Virus record (IMG/VR): IMGVR_UViG_3300043774_000471
Span: 1 to 32,315 of that record
Direction: 5' to 3' (one strand)
Origin: a virus
Length of the DNA: 32,315 bases
Below the pieces are notes generated by a model. The model had not been told where the DNA came from. It saw only the letters and a list, made by a program, of their open reading frames with translations, and did not search any database. A program made the translations under genes and the position numbers. Within the stretch, counting starts at the first letter, position 1; every line of letters starts with the position of its first letter. Below are positions 16,491 to 24,638 of the stretch, piece by piece.

Positions 16491-17651
16491 ATGTCATCTG
16501 AAAATACTCCTTCTATATTTATGCTTTTAAAAAAAGCAACTCAGGGCAATCCATTTATTAATTTAGATTCAAATAAAGTGTTTTTTGCATTTACGAGTAA
16601 AGCAGTAGAAGATGTTGTTTTAAACAAATATAAAAGTTTTAAAAAAGAGGGGGGATTTAAAAGATTAAAATATGTACTAGGCGAAGGACTTATAACTAGC
16701 GAAGAACCTATACATATGAATAATAAAAAAGAAATATCTCCCTTATTTAGTCATAACCATATTCAACATTACGAGACTAAGGTTTCTGAAATTTTAGACT
16801 CTATATTGTCTCGTTGGTCAGGAGAGGTCAATGTTAGAAAAGATATGGGGCTATTTGTTTTTAAAACCACTATGGAAATATTTTTTTCAGAAAACCTGGA
16901 TAATGATTTTGAAGAAATACGAGATCACATATCTTTGGTATCAGACAAAGTAGCATTTGGAATATATGATGAAGAACTGGACAAGTCTACAAAATATCTA
17001 AAAGATTTGACAAAAAGAATAGTAGATAAAAGATTAGAATCAGATGAAGACAAACATGATTTTTTGAGCACTCTTATCCAATCATATAAAAATAAAAAAA
17101 TAGATACAGATGGTTTATATGATGAAGCACTTACAATACTTTTGACTAGTTATGAAACAACTGCATATGTCCTAGAGTGGTCGGTGTATTATCTATCAAT
17201 AAATAAAAATTGGCAAGAAAAAATATCCAGAGAAGAAGACGTAGACGCTTTTATTAGTGAAGTGTTGAGAATGTGTCCTGCTATTTGGAATGCAAAGAGA
17301 ATAGCAGTAGAAGATGTAAATATCGACGGGACAGATATAACTGCTGGAACAGAGGTAATGGTATGCTCTCTGGCATCACATAGAGATAAAAACATATTTG
17401 AAGATCCAGACACATTTAAACCAGAAAGATGGTTTGAAAATAGAGAACTTGCAAAAGGTGAATATTTTCCATTCTTATTTGGCAAAAGGCAGTGTATAGG
17501 CAAAGACCTTGCTTGGATGGAAATAAGTCTAGTTTTGACTAAAATTGCTAAAAAATTTAATATAGAATTAGCAAATAAAGAGGTTTCACATTTTGGTGGT
17601 TTGTCATATAGGATCAAAGATCCAATAATAATAAATGTTAAAGAAAAATAA
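16491..17651 (+). CDS. Cytochrome P450
   Basis: The 386-residue soluble P450 is close to usual bacterial length. Hallmarks in order: I-helix TSYETTA (about 219-225), E-V-L-R of the ExxR pair (257-260), PERW (311-314), and the haem-thiolate loop FLFGKRQCIG with Cys335. I start at MSSENT because the ATG is six bases from TATACT; an in-frame extension of 47 hydrophobic residues from 16350 would run through the terminator and promoter. It would activate O2 with electrons from host ferredoxin/reductase; none is encoded nearby. Substrate unknown. P450 genes are rare in phages. Strong A/T codon bias fits recent transfer. Confidence 0.93.
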   Translation: MSSENTPSIFMLLKKATQGNPFINLDSNKVFFAFTSKAVEDVVLNKYKSFKKEGGFKRLKYVLGEGLITSEEPIHMNNKKEISPLFSHNHIQHYETKVSEILDSILSRWSGEVNVRKDMGLFVFKTTMEIFFSENLDNDFEEIRDHISLVSDKVAFGIYDEELDKSTKYLKDLTKRIVDKRLESDEDKHDFLSTLIQSYKNKKIDTDGLYDEALTILLTSYETTAYVLEWSVYYLSINKNWQEKISREEDVDAFISEVLRMCPAIWNAKRIAVEDVNIDGTDITAGTEVMVCSLASHRDKNIFEDPDTFKPERWFENRELAKGEYFPFLFGKRQCIGKDLAWMEISLVLTKIAKKFNIELANKEVSHFGGLSYRIKDPIIINVKEK

Positions 17652-17868
17652 TTTTTCAGATTCTGATATAATAAACATTATGGGAATATTAGACAATTTA
17701 GAAGGTGCTTGGGATGAAGACTTTCAGTTTGAGTCAAAACCTATTGTAGAAACTGACGATATGGGAAGAGAGATCTTTTGGCAAGATATCGGAAGACCAG
17801 AAGAGCCAAACCTGGCTGTAAAATTATTTTCAGAAACCTGCTGTACTAACTGCAGTTGTGTAAATTAA
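17635..17868 (+). CDS. 77-aa protein with Cys-rich tail, overlapping P450
   Basis: Its ATG lies 17 nt inside the P450 gene, so the two are co-translated. Residues 1-65 are acidic and aromatic (NLEGAWDEDFQFES, IFWQDIGRPEEP); the last 12 residues are SETCCTNCSCVN. The split into an acidic leader and a short Cys/Ser/Thr-rich C-terminus is that of a ribosomal peptide precursor, and P450s tailor several such peptides. A metal-binding partner or a small redox protein is an equal alternative. Not recognised as any known precursor family. Confidence 0.65.
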   Translation: MLKKNNFSDSDIINIMGILDNLEGAWDEDFQFESKPIVETDDMGREIFWQDIGRPEEPNLAVKLFSETCCTNCSCVN

Positions 17869-17871
17869 CTT

Positions 17872-18057
17872 TTACTTAAAAGCGCCTTTAACTTCGAGAT
17901 CATCGTAGATCAAACCAAACATATGTAGCAATGCGGGATACTGCGAATCAACATTTTTTGTAATATCTTCTTCACTTAACTTGGCCTGCTTCATTAAATT
18001 AATATTATAAGTATTTACTGTTTCAATCATTGTTTCAATAACTTCTTCTCTTATCAT
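17872..18057 (-). CDS. Hypothetical protein (61 aa)
   Basis: MIREEVIETMIETVNTYNIN then KLSEEDITKNVDSQYPALLH: helical, acidic. I start at 18057 (ATGA overlap with the gene upstream, AAGGA seven bases above) over the ATG six bases earlier. It ends 3 bp from the convergent 77-aa gene. Confidence 0.7.
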   Translation of the reverse strand: MIREEVIETMIETVNTYNINLMKQAKLSEEDITKNVDSQYPALLHMFGLIYDDLEVKGAFK

Positions 18058-18824
18058 ACCCATTCCTTTTCTTGGTCATATGTAACAGAATATTCTCCAG
18101 TAAATATTTCTGCATATGAAATGATATCTCTATTATACCTTATAAGGGTCTCTATGCCTACTTTGTCGGATACGTACTTCATACCCTGGACTAGTGGCTC
18201 AAAAGCCATCTCCTGCCCTTGTAAGGCGTTATTAAGGGTATCTATATACCTTGTCTTACCATAGCGTTTTGATGTAAAAGATTGATCAACATAATCAAAC
18301 CTTGCTTGTGCATCATTTCTTTTTGCAATGTCTGAATTGTCTATTATGTACTTTGTTGCAGGATGTTCCATCCGTGTTGACCAGTTTCGCATGTTATCGC
18401 TGTATTTTTCCATGTTCTTTAGAGTTGAATCAGCGAAGGCCATGCGTATAAGGTCTTGATCGGAAAGATCAGCCTCTATTGCGAACGAAATCAAAAAAGC
18501 GGTTGCGAAAGGAAATTTGTCGCTATATGTCGTCACGCCGAAGTGAGCATTCGGATTAAATGACTCAACTGACATATTGTCTTCTAATAGTCGCATATGA
18601 TTTCCGAGAGATACATACTCTTGACGATTCATATCGCAATCGACGAACAAGCATTCTTCTGGATTGATCCCGTCGGCGAGACACAGGATGTTCTTGTCAT
18701 ACGAACCCACTATTTTCGAACCGTTAAAACGCTCTAGTAATTTTGCGGACATAAAACCATCCATGTCAGGGGATATAATTAAATTCTTAGAATACTCTAA
18801 TGTTTCAAGTATGGCTGTTTTCAT
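18054..18824 (-). CDS. DHH-like phosphoesterase
   Basis: In the 256-residue product an N-terminal strand ends in IISPDMDGFMSAKLL (D20, D22, G23), and a second strand gives LFVDCDMN (D62, D64). This is the layout of DHH-superfamily phosphoesterases ('xD-x-D-G-x-x-S-A' then 'D-x-D'), which use metal-bound aspartates to cleave short oligonucleotides, polyphosphate or cyclic dinucleotides. The classical DHH triad is not obvious, so substrate and activity are open. A nanoRNase or signalling-nucleotide role is inference. A TATTTT is six bases before the ATG. Confidence 0.55.
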   Translation of the reverse strand: MKTAILETLEYSKNLIISPDMDGFMSAKLLERFNGSKIVGSYDKNILCLADGINPEECLFVDCDMNRQEYVSLGNHMRLLEDNMSVESFNPNAHFGVTTYSDKFPFATAFLISFAIEADLSDQDLIRMAFADSTLKNMEKYSDNMRNWSTRMEHPATKYIIDNSDIAKRNDAQARFDYVDQSFTSKRYGKTRYIDTLNNALQGQEMAFEPLVQGMKYVSDKVGIETLIRYNRDIISYAEIFTGEYSVTYDQEKEWV

Positions 18825-18841
18825 TTTTACAAAATACCCCT

Positions 18842-18847
18842 TATAAT
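18842..18847 (+). promoter_or_regulatory. -10 of holin-like gene
   Basis: TATAAT nine bases before the ATG at 18857, in the divergent gap between the DHH and holin-like genes. Confidence 0.5.
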
Positions 18848-18856
18848 AATCTAGTT

Positions 18857-19108
18857 ATGACAATCCAAGACTGGGCTTCACTAATAGTAGCCATACTCAC
18901 AATTGTATCATCAATTGCTTTTTCTATCAAGTGGCTTGTAAAACATTATCTCAGCGAACTTAAGCCGAATTCTGGATCAAGTTTAAAGGACCAGGTTTCA
19001 AGATTAGAAAATCGCATTAGCCAAGCAGAAGCAACAAGAAAAGATATGGATCGTAAATTAGATCATATGTACGATATACTTATTGAGTATATTTCTAAAT
19101 CTAAGTAA
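18857..19108 (+). CDS. Holin-like membrane/coiled-coil protein (83 aa)
   Basis: MTIQDWASLIVAILTIVSSI begins a single transmembrane helix (about residues 5-30) followed by a coiled coil (VSRLENRISQAEATRKDMDR) and a basic end. This one-helix-plus-coil design is common for small phage holins and holin partners of actinobacterial phages. A membrane anchor of another kind is possible. Terminator directly downstream. I start at 18857 from the promoter position. Confidence 0.6.
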   Translation: MTIQDWASLIVAILTIVSSIAFSIKWLVKHYLSELKPNSGSSLKDQVSRLENRISQAEATRKDMDRKLDHMYDILIEYISKSK

Positions 19109-19138
19109 CTATATATACTATATATAAAGATAGTTTTT

Positions 19139-19163
19139 AAAACTATAAAGATAGTTCTTTTTT
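19139..19163 (+). terminator. Terminator after holin-like gene
   Basis: AACTAT-aaag-ATAGTT stem followed by CTTTTTTC, preceded by further AT-rich repeats. Confidence 0.65.
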
Positions 19164-19297
19164 CTTATATATTTAAAGTATACACCATCAAGATCTTGGT
19201 AAATACTTTTAAAAGTAACAATTCGGACATTGGCTATTATAACAATTGTATAACAATTATAAAACCTTTACTTTAGTGTCCATTTTGTCTATTATGG

Positions 19298-19365
19298 TAT
19301 AATTTTATTACTGGCTAATACCTTGGTTTGTCCTATACCCACCAATCAAGGTATTAGTCTTTTTT
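19298..19365 (+). terminator. Extended -10, then strong terminator
   Basis: TGGTATAAT (19295-19303) is followed 12 bp later by an 11-bp stem CTAATACCTTG/CAAGGTATTAG (19315-19357) and TCTTTTTT. If the promoter is active it makes an RNA of about 55 nt. Otherwise the hairpin simply insulates the fibre block. The rest of 19164-19294 holds nothing I can name. Confidence 0.6.
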
Positions 19366-19369
19366 ATGG

Positions 19370-19375
19370 TATAAT
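19370..19375 (+). promoter_or_regulatory. Extended -10 of 19384 gene
   Basis: TGGTATAAT, eight bases before the ATG. Confidence 0.6.
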
Positions 19376-19383
19376 CAATTATT

Positions 19384-19764
19384 ATGGCTACTCATGGACC
19401 TGAAGTATTTGGAGCAGACCCTGCTCGTATTAAATGGCAAATAGTTAGAGGAGATACCTCTCCGCTTCGTGTGGAATTTTTGCAGGATGATGAAACAACA
19501 TATTTTGATACATCCGACTGGACCTATGAGGCTACTACTTATGATCCTCAGTCAGACTTCCTTGATGCCCTGGAAGTTACAGCAGGAGAAGGATATGTAG
19601 ACATTTTGGCTCCCGCATCTATTACTGAGTTCTGGGGTACTGGATACAAGTCTATTGTTACAGAACTAACTTTTGACCTTCAAGTAGTTATTGATGAAAA
19701 TACTGTATGGACTCCTTTGATTGGAACCATCTCAGTAATTGGAGATGTAACAGGTAGTCTATAA
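19384..19764 (+). CDS. Virion beta-sandwich protein (LtfC/p132-like)
   Basis: The 126-residue product has WQIVRGDTSPLRVEF near the N-terminus and a C-terminal TPLIGTISVIGDVTGSL; paralogue of 28449-28865, which repeats V-V-R-G-D-T-S and the closing I-x-E-D-V-T. The 'RGDT' start is typical of small beta-sandwich tail or fibre-base proteins in actinobacterial phages (LtfC/p132/Gp6 type), which link fibres to the tail. First gene of the fibre block. Confidence 0.7.
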   Translation: MATHGPEVFGADPARIKWQIVRGDTSPLRVEFLQDDETTYFDTSDWTYEATTYDPQSDFLDALEVTAGEGYVDILAPASITEFWGTGYKSIVTELTFDLQVVIDENTVWTPLIGTISVIGDVTGSL

Positions 19765-19850
19765 TGGCAGTAGTTAAAATATCAACTCCAAGACCTGAAT
19801 TGCCACCACTGATTAGAATTAAAGATAAAACTTTTAAAGTAAATAAATGA
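19764..19850 (+). CDS. Proline-rich microprotein (28 aa)
   Basis: MAVVKISTPRPELPPLIRIK then DKTFKVNK. TAATG overlap with the upstream gene. Its stop overlaps the -10 of the next one. A short linear protein; could be a minor virion or assembly peptide. Confidence 0.5.
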   Translation: MAVVKISTPRPELPPLIRIKDKTFKVNK

Positions 19851-19856
19851 TATAAT
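19851..19856 (+). promoter_or_regulatory. -10 of leaderless 19863 gene
   Basis: TGATATAAT, six bases, ATG. Confidence 0.6.
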
Positions 19857-19862
19857 CATTTC

Positions 19863-20132
19863 ATGACAACTCACTCAAACCCACAACTTAGCAACACAGA
19901 GGCTACACGTCTTACTCCAAATGGCATGCACTCTGGCATGGATATTACAGTTCAAAACCTAAGCGATACAGCATATGTGTATCTTGGTGGAGAAGGAGTT
20001 AATCAAGAAGATTTTGGATACCGCCTAGCACCAGGTGCAGCATGGTCTGTTGAACTACCTGGATTGGATTCACTTTATGCAATTGCAGATGCACCTACAT
20101 ATCTTGCAGTTCTTAAGACAGGACTTGAATAA
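19863..20132 (+). CDS. Virion decoration-like protein (89 aa)
   Basis: Core DITVQNLSDTAYVYLGGEG and YRLAPGAAWSVELPGLDSLY: a compact beta sandwich of the type used as capsid or tail decoration/adhesion domains. The next gene starts 3 bp on. Leaderless by the six-base rule. Confidence 0.65.
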   Translation: MTTHSNPQLSNTEATRLTPNGMHSGMDITVQNLSDTAYVYLGGEGVNQEDFGYRLAPGAAWSVELPGLDSLYAIADAPTYLAVLKTGLE

Positions 20133-20134
20133 TC

Positions 20135-21055
20135 ATGGCACGTTTTACTACAGCAGGCGGTAGTGGAGACGGAACTCCAGGAGCACCAGGCCCAGCAGGA
20201 TCTAATGGTGCAGACGGAGCAGATGCTCTTTGGAATTATACTGGAGAGTATAACGGTGGTGCATCATATGCTGTAGGAGATGTTGCAACTTATGATGGAC
20301 AACTTTGGTACCGTGCTAATGCAAACGGTGGAAATGTTGGAGATACACCTTCAGAAGGATTTATATGGAATTTACTTGCAGCAAAGGGTATTAACGGTGC
20401 TGATGGAGCAGATGGCAATGATGGTTCTCCTGGTGCAGATGGTGCACAGGGAGATACTGGTAGTCCAGGACTTGTTTATTTAGGCAGTTATGTTTCTGGT
20501 AATGGATACATTGCAAACATTGCTGTTGTAAAAGGAAGCGATAACAATCTTTACATAGCAACATCAAGTGGTGGATTAGGAGATCCAGTTGGAAATAGTG
20601 CAGAGTGGGATATCTTCCTTCCTAAAGGTGTAGATGGCGAAGATGCTGTGGCAGTAACTGAAACATCGTTTACAGTTAATGGTGGATCTCTTGGAACAAT
20701 GCCAACATTTAATGGCGCTCCATTATTCAGCGGTAGTTATGTAAAAACAGGACCACTAGTACATTTCCAAATCCAAGTAGATATGGATAATATTACTTCA
20801 TTTGGCACAGGCCAATATTATGTTGATCTTCCATTCCCTGCAAAGTACGGGTATCAAGTAAGAGAAGGATGCTTGCACGATATTTCTGCAGACAAACAAT
20901 ATGCTATTGGTGGACACGTATCTGCAGGTCAGTATAGATTAAACTTATTCTTTACTGACACAAATGGACAGGATCAGGAGTTTGATCATAACAGTCCAAT
21001 AACACTTGCTGTCGCAGATAACTTCCATGTTTCTGGCACATACATAAGTAACTAA
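20135..21055 (+). CDS. Collagen-like fibre with carbohydrate-binding-like modules
   Basis: In the 306-residue product Gly-X-Y runs flank two modules that look like CBM5/12-type chitin- or glycan-binding units (ASYAVGDVATYDGQLWYRA with W-x-L-L at the end). Then follows a C-terminal beta-sandwich (SGSYVKTGPLVHFQIQVDMD ... ISN) typical of fibre tips. It probably forms a trimeric fibre that binds cell-surface glycans. The Gly-X-Pro triplets are possible prolyl-hydroxylase targets. Confidence 0.75.
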   Translation: MARFTTAGGSGDGTPGAPGPAGSNGADGADALWNYTGEYNGGASYAVGDVATYDGQLWYRANANGGNVGDTPSEGFIWNLLAAKGINGADGADGNDGSPGADGAQGDTGSPGLVYLGSYVSGNGYIANIAVVKGSDNNLYIATSSGGLGDPVGNSAEWDIFLPKGVDGEDAVAVTETSFTVNGGSLGTMPTFNGAPLFSGSYVKTGPLVHFQIQVDMDNITSFGTGQYYVDLPFPAKYGYQVREGCLHDISADKQYAIGGHVSAGQYRLNLFFTDTNGQDQEFDHNSPITLAVADNFHVSGTYISN

Positions 21056-21064
21056 ATATCGTGA

Positions 21065-21070
21065 GATAAT
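21065..21070 (+). promoter_or_regulatory. -10 of leaderless 21077 gene
   Basis: GTGAGATAAT, six bases, ATG. Confidence 0.5.
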
Positions 21071-21076
21071 TCACTT

Positions 21077-21808
21077 ATGGCTGTTTCTAAATCTATGGAT
21101 TTCCCAGGTGCAAAAAAATCTTCTTATGCTGCACAAGTAGAACAAAGTCAGGCATCTCCTTCTACAGACAATGCTCTTTCATTTCTCCCAGTCCCTGGTC
21201 CTGTAGGACCACAGGGACCTGCAGGCAGAGACGGGAAGGATGGAAAAGAAGGACCTCAAGGACCAGAAGGACAAAAAGGACCAAGAGGAGAAAAAGGACA
21301 ACCTGGACAAAACGGACTAAGTTCTTTATCATCTTCAGGACAGCAAGCAGGTTGGGCTTCATATACAAATGCTATTGAAAAACCAACAAAACTTGGAATC
21401 TCTCAGGGAGATGATGGCTGGGTAACGCTTTTATTGGACACAAAAGATAAAGTCCAAAATGAAAAATATCTTCCTAAAGGATGTACCAGCCTTTGGAACA
21501 GCCATCAAAGAGCATTAAACTTTCACGGAATAAAAGAAGGTTCTCAAATATTCGTAACATATAACTTTGAACTAACTACTTATACAGCCAACACCGAGGT
21601 ATGGCTAAGAACATATTTTGCAAGTAAAGATCAAGAGTTTGTTCAACTGGTAGGATCTTTAAAGTACCAAAATGTCTATAATCTTTCAGTAACTCAAAAC
21701 ATATTCATTGAGGATAAGATTATGTGGGGTACTGGAGCAGTTCCTCAAATTAGAACAGATTTTGATGCATCTGTAATTCTTAATTCTGTCTACGTCAGCG
21801 TGGTATAA
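21077..21808 (+). CDS. Collagen-like fibre protein
   Basis: Residues 40-78 of the 243 are an uninterrupted Gly-X-Y block (GPVGPQGPAGRDGKDG and on), rich in Pro and Lys at X/Y. The C-terminal 150 residues form a beta-rich head (LRTYFASKDQEFVQLVGSLK). The Pro content makes this the second collagen-like candidate substrate of the oxygenases at 25139-26283. In bacteria such blocks form triple helices even without hydroxylation. Confidence 0.8.
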   Translation: MAVSKSMDFPGAKKSSYAAQVEQSQASPSTDNALSFLPVPGPVGPQGPAGRDGKDGKEGPQGPEGQKGPRGEKGQPGQNGLSSLSSSGQQAGWASYTNAIEKPTKLGISQGDDGWVTLLLDTKDKVQNEKYLPKGCTSLWNSHQRALNFHGIKEGSQIFVTYNFELTTYTANTEVWLRTYFASKDQEFVQLVGSLKYQNVYNLSVTQNIFIEDKIMWGTGAVPQIRTDFDASVILNSVYVSVV

Positions 21809-21809
21809 T
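21804..21809 (+). promoter_or_regulatory. -10 of leaderless 21816 gene
   Basis: TGGTATAAT, six bases, ATG. Confidence 0.6.
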
Positions 21810-21815
21810 AAAACC

Positions 21816-22589
21816 ATGGCATTTCCAGCGACATATAACTTTAATTACTATAAGGGTGATACCTTTGAATTTCGTATATATCCAAAAAAGAACGATGGAA
21901 CAGCATACCTACTTGGAGACTTTACTGTTCCAACAAATTTTGCAAATAGCCCAGACTATGTTTTAGATACGTCTGCACCTTACGATAGTGCTCAGTTTAC
22001 TATTGCAAAGGCTAGGGGTCCAATAACTTCGTCTGCTCTTGAGGATCAGCCAATTAGATGTTTTGCTAGAATATCAGATGCTGGTACATTTGTACAGTGT
22101 GCAATTAGACCATCAGACTCTGTTAACCTGGTTCCTGGAACAGAATATGTGTATGACGTTGAAGTTAGATCTCCAGAAGGAACATATGATAATCTATTTT
22201 ATGAAAAGGTTTATACTCTTATGACAGGAACTATAACAGTTACAGATCAAGTTACTGGAGCAAATGCAACCACTCGTGGAACGCTATCAAATTATAAGAT
22301 ATCTGGAGTAACTAAACCAGTTAAGGGAGAAACTCCAGTTTTAAAAACCTTTACAACAGCAGAACATTCAGGAGATATCGCTTGGTTTGAATCAAATGGG
22401 ACTACACCTTTAGTTGGTAATTTTGCTGCTTCTACTGTTTATGTTGCAAAAATTACATTAACCATCAAGGATCCATATTCTATAAGTGGTACTCCAGCAA
22501 ATAAATTTACAGTAGAAGATGCAACAATTGTTACAAATGAAATTAATTCAGGAATAGTAACTGCAGTGTTCCCTGCAACAGGGGCTTAG
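21816..22589 (+). CDS. Virion structural protein (257 aa)
   Basis: MAFPATYNFNYYKGDTFEFR opens a beta-rich protein with 'Y-x-G-D-T-F-x-F-x-I', another form of the RGDT-type fibre-base sandwich, then repeated Ig-like strands and a closing domain (TFTTAEHSGDIAWFESNGTT). No enzyme motif. Confidence 0.65.
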   Translation: MAFPATYNFNYYKGDTFEFRIYPKKNDGTAYLLGDFTVPTNFANSPDYVLDTSAPYDSAQFTIAKARGPITSSALEDQPIRCFARISDAGTFVQCAIRPSDSVNLVPGTEYVYDVEVRSPEGTYDNLFYEKVYTLMTGTITVTDQVTGANATTRGTLSNYKISGVTKPVKGETPVLKTFTTAEHSGDIAWFESNGTTPLVGNFAASTVYVAKITLTIKDPYSISGTPANKFTVEDATIVTNEINSGIVTAVFPATGA

Positions 22590-22591
22590 CA

Positions 22592-23191
22592 ATGGCAGAT
22601 ATACTTTTGTCTAATGACGACCTAACGGTTTTTGGTGGACCAGAAATAGTTAATCTTGATTTAGATTTTGGACCAACAGGGGATCGTGGAAGTATTATTA
22701 TTGGTGTACAAGGAGATCCAAGACAGTCTTCTGTTAATAATTTAATTTCTCAGGACATCCAGGCACTTGATATTGCAATTGACTACAGTCCAAGTTCTGA
22801 AACATATAAAACAATTTTTCAAAATGTAAAAATGCTAAACAATCAACTACAGTGGACTCCTCTTATTAGCCTAAAAACAAATTTTTATTCAGAAACTAAA
22901 GGTCCATTAACACCAGTAAACGGGAAAATAGCCATTGCTCCAATAAATCTTTCAAGCATTTATAATTTATCAGAAGGAACAGTTACATCTTCAAGATTTA
23001 GTGTACAGTACTCTATTTCTTCGTTAGATAGCGCGGGTCCTTTAGCAACAAATCTAATTATAAAAGATTTAAATACTTCTCAAGGATTTGTTGCGCTACC
23101 GCTTGAAATAGAAGGAATAGAATATCTAGAAGGAGCATGGGTGCCTATGACTGGGCCAAAGTATGTTCATCTTTTTATTACGGTGGTATAA
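22592..23191 (+). CDS. Virion structural protein (199 aa)
   Basis: MADILLSNDDLTVFGGPEIV leads a beta-rich protein with one collagen-like trace (FGPTGDRGSIIIGVQG). The ATG follows the upstream stop by 2 bp. It likely belongs to the fibre base or spike. Confidence 0.6.
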   Translation: MADILLSNDDLTVFGGPEIVNLDLDFGPTGDRGSIIIGVQGDPRQSSVNNLISQDIQALDIAIDYSPSSETYKTIFQNVKMLNNQLQWTPLISLKTNFYSETKGPLTPVNGKIAIAPINLSSIYNLSEGTVTSSRFSVQYSISSLDSAGPLATNLIIKDLNTSQGFVALPLEIEGIEYLEGAWVPMTGPKYVHLFITVV

Positions 23192-23192
23192 T
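23187..23192 (+). promoter_or_regulatory. Extended -10 of proline-rich fibre gene
   Basis: TGGTATAAT overlaps the stop of the preceding gene; an 18-nt leader with AAAGGG precedes a GTG start. Confidence 0.55.
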
Positions 23193-23210
23193 GAAAAAGG
23201 GTGATTTATA

Positions 23211-24632
23211 GTGGCAGCAGAAAATATTGATAATACCGTTGACGGTAGTGGATTTTTTCCTACCAAAGTCCCTGGTCTTTCAGATGCAGCAGATATTCAG
23301 GCAGCGCTAAGACTTTATCATTATGGATCATACACCTATGACGGTTCCAACACAAATAAGGCAAATCTTGTAAATCCTTCTATTGCAAAACACCTTCAAA
23401 ACCTAGCAGATGCAGATGCAGCAGAAATAGTAAATAGAAATACTGCTATTGCAAATGCAATTAGTACAGCAACAGGAGCATACTCAGACCTTGCTGGAAA
23501 TGCTCTTGAATGGAATTCTGTTGATGAAAGATTTGATGTTGAGCCAAGAATTGCAAATACTGGAGTAGTTTTAACAAAAACAGCAAACTTTACTTTGTCT
23601 CCAAGCGATGTTGGTAAAACTATTCTTTTGTATTCTTCAGATCCAATGACTGTAACACTTCCAGCAAATACTTCGGTAGAAATTCCAGTAGGATACTCAG
23701 TTGATATAATTCAAACAGGTTCTGGATCAGTAACAGTTTCTGAAGGTAGTATTGATGTTTTAATTAATAGTAAATCTAGTATAAAGTCTTTAGATGGTCA
23801 GTACTCAAAAGGAACTTTGGTTAAAATAGACACCAATACATGGTTTTTTTTTGGAAACTTACTTAACAGTGTAACACCAACTCCAACACCACCTTCTCCA
23901 ACACCACCTTCTCCAACACCACCTTCTCCAACACCACCTTCTCCAACACCACCTTCTCCAACACCACCTTCTCCAACACCACCTTCTCCAACACCTACAG
24001 AAACAACCACGTATTGGGCTACAGGTTGCTGTCAGGGTTCCCAGTTAACTGGAACAAGTACTGAGAATGCGCCTGCTGCTGCCAACATTCTAATTAATAG
24101 TTGTGGCTCAATCGAAAATCTTGAAAATGTTCAAGAAGGTTCTTATACAACAGTTAATAATGTCCCTACTTTAACTTGTTCAACACCAACTCCTACTCCT
24201 GTAGGTCCAACAGTTTATGATATTTATACTTATTGTGATCCAATATTCCCTTCTATGAGAGGTGGAGCATATGGTTCACAGCCAGCAGGTTCAACCGTTA
24301 ATGTTGGAACAACAACTAATCCATCTCTAACCAGTGAACAAATTGTTGCACTTCTTGGATATGGTGCTGGATGTCCAACAGTTCCAGCACCTACACCACC
24401 AGCACCTACCCCACCAGCACCTACACCACCAGCACCTACCCCACCTTCTCCAACCCCACCTTCTCCTACACCGCCAGCACCTACACCACCAGCACCAACT
24501 GCTCCCGTTCCAACTCCAGGTAGCGGATGTGTGCCAGGAGAACTTTGTTACTCTGAATTTGATGGAAATTGTGTAAGTATTTGGACATATAACTCATCTT
24601 GTGGATGTGTATTCTCTAGCAGAGTATGCTAA
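23211..24632 (+). CDS. Fibre protein with PTPPS/PTPPA repeats
   Basis: Of the 473 residues, 1-220 are a fibre shaft (VPGLSDAADIQAALRLYHYG and a beta segment with TLPANTSVEIPVGYSV). Residues 221-262 are seven perfect TPPSP units. A Cys-rich domain with two adjacent cysteines (WATGCCQG) follows. Residues 392-437 are a second Pro block of TPPAP/TPPSP units. The C-terminus is a disulphide-rich knob ending SSCGCVFSSRVC. The repeats resemble plant extensin or mucin-type stalks that are hydroxylated and glycosylated on Pro/Ser/Thr. It starts with GTG, supported by AAAGGG upstream. It is the strongest candidate substrate for the neighbouring modification genes. Confidence 0.8.
   Translation: MAAENIDNTVDGSGFFPTKVPGLSDAADIQAALRLYHYGSYTYDGSNTNKANLVNPSIAKHLQNLADADAAEIVNRNTAIANAISTATGAYSDLAGNALEWNSVDERFDVEPRIANTGVVLTKTANFTLSPSDVGKTILLYSSDPMTVTLPANTSVEIPVGYSVDIIQTGSGSVTVSEGSIDVLINSKSSIKSLDGQYSKGTLVKIDTNTWFFFGNLLNSVTPTPTPPSPTPPSPTPPSPTPPSPTPPSPTPPSPTPPSPTPTETTTYWATGCCQGSQLTGTSTENAPAAANILINSCGSIENLENVQEGSYTTVNNVPTLTCSTPTPTPVGPTVYDIYTYCDPIFPSMRGGAYGSQPAGSTVNVGTTTNPSLTSEQIVALLGYGAGCPTVPAPTPPAPTPPAPTPPAPTPPSPTPPSPTPPAPTPPAPTAPVPTPGSGCVPGELCYSEFDGNCVSIWTYNSSCGCVFSSRVC
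23877..23995 (+). repeat. 15-bp tandem repeat, about 7.5 copies
   Basis: CCAACACCACCTTCT repeated without change encodes TPPSP units. Such perfect repeats change copy number by slippage. Confidence 0.9.
24383..24520 (+). repeat. Degenerate 15-bp repeat (TPPAP/TPPSP)
   Basis: About nine 15-bp units, mostly CCAGCACCTACACCA, with third-position changes; older than the perfect array upstream. Confidence 0.85.
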
Positions 24633-24638
24633 CTATGG

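Noticed and set aside
23798-24010. Leftward Gly/Val-rich 70-codon frame
   Set aside because: It is the complement of the TPPSP array and has no start signals.
23877-24520. CRISPR-like array
   Set aside because: Units are contiguous 15-mers without spacers and encode in-frame TPPSP/TPPAP repeats.
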